Under the pieces are notes generated by a model, which had not been told where the DNA came from, made no database searches, and saw only the letters and a list, made by a program, of their open reading frames with translations. Shown piece by piece: positions 61,570 to 64,000 of a DNA stretch of 64,000 nucleotides (the first letter of the stretch is position 1; each line of letters starts with the position of its first letter). Both the position numbers and the translations under genes were made by a program. Source of the DNA: Sorex araneus (lineage: Eukaryota > Chordata > Mammalia > Eulipotyphla > Soricidae); NCBI RefSeq assembly GCF_027595985.1, contig NC_073305.1, positions 115,910,114-115,974,113 on the forward strand, read 5' to 3'.

Positions 61570-61745
61570 TAGGGCTGGAAAGATAGTATGGGGGGTAATG
61601 TATGTAACTTGTATGTAACTGACGTGGTTTTGAGCCCCGGCACCATATATGATCCCTTGATCCCTGCCGGGACTAATTCTTGAGAACAGAGCCAGAAGTA
61701 AGCCCTGGGCACCGTTGGGGTATTGACCCATATCCCACCACCAAA
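61570..61745 (+). mobile_element. SINE-A, diverged
   Basis: GGGCTGGAAAGATAGTATGG head and GAGAACAGAGCCAGAAGTAAGCC. Tail lost. Confidence 0.65.
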
Positions 61746-61967
61746 AAACAAAGAAATAAAAATCCAAACAAAGCACCCCCCACAAAAAACAAACAAGCAC
61801 TCCCATCCTGATATTTTCTCAGGGAATTGTAGTGGCCTGGGAAAAGGATGGGAAAAATTACCAACTGCTGCATGAGATTTTGATAATATTTTGTTTATGC
61901 CTGTGTAGAGTGATAGAACACAATAGTGGTAGAGGAAGAAATAGATGATGTTAAAAATTGTCTGAGT

Positions 61968-62112
61968 TAGGAGCCGGAGCGGGTACGGTGTTTGCCTTGC
62001 ATGGCTGACCTTGGCCTCCCATATTTTCCCCCAAGCACGGCCAGGAGTAATTTCTAAGTGCAGAGTCAGGAGTAACCCCTGAGCATCACCAGGTGTGACC
62101 CAAAAAGCAAAA
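61968..62112 (+). mobile_element. SINE-A, internally shortened
   Basis: GGAGCCGGAGCGGGTACGGTG joins box A region to the body with deletions. Ends GTGTGACCCAAAAAGCAAAATG, abutting the RTE tail. Confidence 0.8.
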
Positions 62113-63893
62113 TGATCATCATCATCATCATCACTTGTCACTTGTATCACTTGTCATCCCGTTGATCTTCGATTTGCTTGAGCGGGCACCAGTAACGTCT
62201 CCATTCGTCCCTGCACGTGCTAGTGTAGCCCAATGGTGTCTGCTTGCTCCAGGAACATGAAGAGCCTCAAACCGTTCATTCAGGGTCTGACAAAGATGTC
62301 TGACCATCTCGTAGGTGGGCGGCCACACAGTCTTTTGACGTCCCATGGAATCCAGTCCATAGCAGCTCTAGTCCAGCGGTCATCTCTAAATCGCATTATG
62401 TGTCTGGTCCATCTGATTTTTGACGCCTTGGCAAATGAGACAGCATCACTGATTTTTGACCATCAACGGAGGTCGGAATTCTGGATTCCTTCTTTCACTT
62501 GAGAGAAATGTGGTACTCCTAGCATAGCTCTTTTGATTCCTCTTTGGGATACCCGAATAGCGTTCTCATCCTGTTTTGGTAGGGCCCAGGTCTCTGAGGC
62601 ATATGTTAGTGCAGGAAGAACGATGGAGTCGAAAAAATGTGCCCGGAGCTGAAGGTTCTTTGTCCTCTTCATCCTCTTCTTCGACATTCTTGAAGGCATT
62701 CCACGCTGCTCTCATTTCCTGTGCAGTCCTGGTGCCAAGTCGTTCCTTATGTTGTGTTCTCAACCCAGGTACCCATAGCTGCTGCATTTGGAGATGCTTG
62801 TTCCATTGAGAGCAAATGGAAAGTCAGGGACTAGTTCGTTTTCATGAACATTGTCTTGGTGAGATTCAGCTGCAGTCCAACCTTTCTACACTCACTGTTG
62901 AAGTCAGTCAGCATTTGTGCCACTTGGCTGATATTCAGTGTTTATTTTTTTCTTTTTTTTGGTCACATCTGGCAATGCTCAGGGTTTACTCCTGGCTTTG
63001 CACTCAGGAATTACTCCTGGTGGTGCTTGGGAGACCATATGGGATGCTGGGAATCGAACCAGGGTTGGCTGCATGCAAGGCAAACGCCTTACTCACTATG
63101 CTATCACTCCAGCCCCTATTCGGTGTTATTAGAACGATGTCATCATCGAAGTGGAGGTGGTGTAGTTGCCGACCGTCTATCTTCACTCCCATTCCTTCCC
63201 ATTCCAGTCATCTCATGACATTCTCAAGGGTGACACTGAAGAATTTTGGTGAAATGGTATTACCCTGCTGAACCCCTCTCTTTACGTTGATGATCACTTC
63301 CTTGAAGAATGGTGAGATCCTGGTGGTGAATCCATAATACAGCTCACAGAGGATCTTGATGTACTGAGTTTGAACGTCCTGTTTGGCTAGGACTTCAATG
63401 ACCACTTCAGTCTCAACAGAATCAAAGGTCTTCTTTAAATCAATGAACGTTAGACAGAGCGGCATCTTGAACTCTCGTGAAACTTCAACAAGCTTGGTCA
63501 CTGTGTGGATATGGTCGATCGTGCTGAATCCTTTTTGGAACCCGGCTTGCTCTCATGGCTGTCCTTTGTCTAGTGTTCTGCCTGTTCTATTCAGGATGAC
63601 TTGAGTGAACAACTTGTAGATGACAGATAACAGGCAGATTGGGCAATAGTTGCTGATGTCATGGATGTCTCCCTTCTTGTACAACAGAATGGTCCTGCTG
63701 GTTTTCCACTGGAACAGAACCTTACATTCGGACAGGCAGCGTGTGAAGAGCCAAGCCAGTGTATTGACTAGTACTGGCGGCAGATTCTTCAGGTGTTCAG
63801 GTTTGACCTTGTCTGGACCGGGTGCTGTACGGGTCTTTACTGACGAAATATGTTGGATTTCAGAAGTGAGGACGTTGGGAACTGTAAAAAACT
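62113..63893 (-). mobile_element. RTE-clade LINE, 5'-truncated, dead
   Basis: On the minus strand, from the right edge: TAPGPD-type start of the reverse transcriptase (…RTAPGPDKVKPEHL), LTFIDLKKTFDSVETE (motif A), KRGVQQGNTISPKFF, then HFDDDIVLI where the catalytic FADD/YxDD box has an extra Asp for Ala. It goes on to LQLNLTKTMFM and SIVLPALTYASETWALPKQ near the C-terminus. Stops and frameshifts occur throughout. The 3' end is a (GAT)n microsatellite (62113-62131) rather than poly(A), as is usual for RTE. A SINE-A interrupts it at 62945. The last 54 bp of unique tail (62152-62205) are shared with SINE-B. Confidence 0.85.
62945..63116 (-). mobile_element. SINE-A inside the RTE element
   Basis: Near-consensus. 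TATTCAGTGTT on the left and TATTCGGTGTT on the right are the target duplication. It lies between the LTKTMFM and FDDD-encoding parts. Confidence 0.92.
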
Positions 63894-64000
63894 AAAGCTC
63901 GCCGAGAGGCGAGTGCACTCTCGGGCTCTCCAGGCGGCTCTGTCTCACCGCCCACGTTCAGTGCTCTGGAACCTGTGTATGGGCTGGATCGGGACGGCCG
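63894..64000. other. GC-rich sequence at the window edge
   Basis: Sequence changes character abruptly at about 63893, where RTE similarity ends. It contains GCCGAGAGGCGAGTGCACTCTCGGG-like inverted blocks. Either the 5' truncation point of the RTE or the remains of another element; not identified. Confidence 0.3.

Larger units (their letters stand above)
34841..64000 (+). other. ANKRD6: Probable ANKRD6 intron 1 (repeat-rich)
   Basis: No ankyrin-repeat coding exon or other gene exon is recognisable in either strand over 29 kb. The large first intron of ANKRD6 in other mammals would explain this. The region is made of SINEs, LINE pieces, old LTR/DNA relics, one processed pseudogene and several unique stretches. 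Confidence 0.4.

Noticed and set aside
62113-63893. Reverse transcriptase as a domesticated host gene
   Set aside because: Stops, frameshifts, a changed catalytic box and an internal SINE show a dead element.
34841-64000. ANKRD6 coding exons
   Set aside because: No ankyrin-repeat sequence was found in any plus-strand frame. The coding exons must lie beyond the window if the gene assignment is right.

Overview
This is a mammalian nuclear window with almost no coding sequence. Its most abundant element, about ninety copies by eye, is a ~170 bp tRNA-headed SINE ending in a conserved GTGACCCAAAAAG-A(n) tail. I recognise it as the shrew (Soricidae) SOR type, so the source is probably a shrew such as Sorex. 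That call rests on memory of the repeat, not on a search.

Layout: 1-17,721 is the start of intron 1 of RRAGD, read on the minus strand. RRAGD coding exon 1 (45 codons plus one base) lies at 17,722-17,857 inside a CpG island (~16.9-18.7 kb) that serves as promoter and 5' UTR. 18.7-33.6 kb is intergenic and repeat-filled. A second CpG island (~33.75-34.85 kb) sits where the head-to-head neighbour ANKRD6 (plus strand) begins in other mammals. 35-64 kb would then be ANKRD6 intron 1. No ANKRD6 coding exon was found, and that assignment rests on synteny.

Repeats: three tRNA-derived SINE families can be told apart. SINE-A is poly(A)-tailed and SOR-like. SINE-B has nearly the same head but a body ending in the 3' tail of an RTE-clade LINE, a decayed copy of which lies at 62.13-63.89 kb. 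SINE-C has a tRNA-Ala-like head and is older. LINE-1 material includes a twin-primed (5'-inverted) insertion with target duplication at 37,076-38,124, a half-LINE (ORF1 joined to a 3' UTR without ORF2) at 22.1-24.0 kb, an antisense ORF2 piece at 59.4-60.4 kb, and many solo 3' tails of two types. Older relics are a MER5A-like fragment, an MLT1 LTR, a second LTR-like stretch and a processed RPL23A pseudogene. Microsatellites are long and often grow out of SINE tails.

Rag GTPases signal amino-acid supply to mTORC1 at the lysosome, and ANKRD6 (Diversin) acts in Wnt/planar-polarity signalling. The two genes are neighbours without an evident joint pathway. The most interesting structure is the retrotransposon ecology: one tRNA-like promoter head has been coupled to the tails of two unrelated LINE machineries, L1 and RTE.
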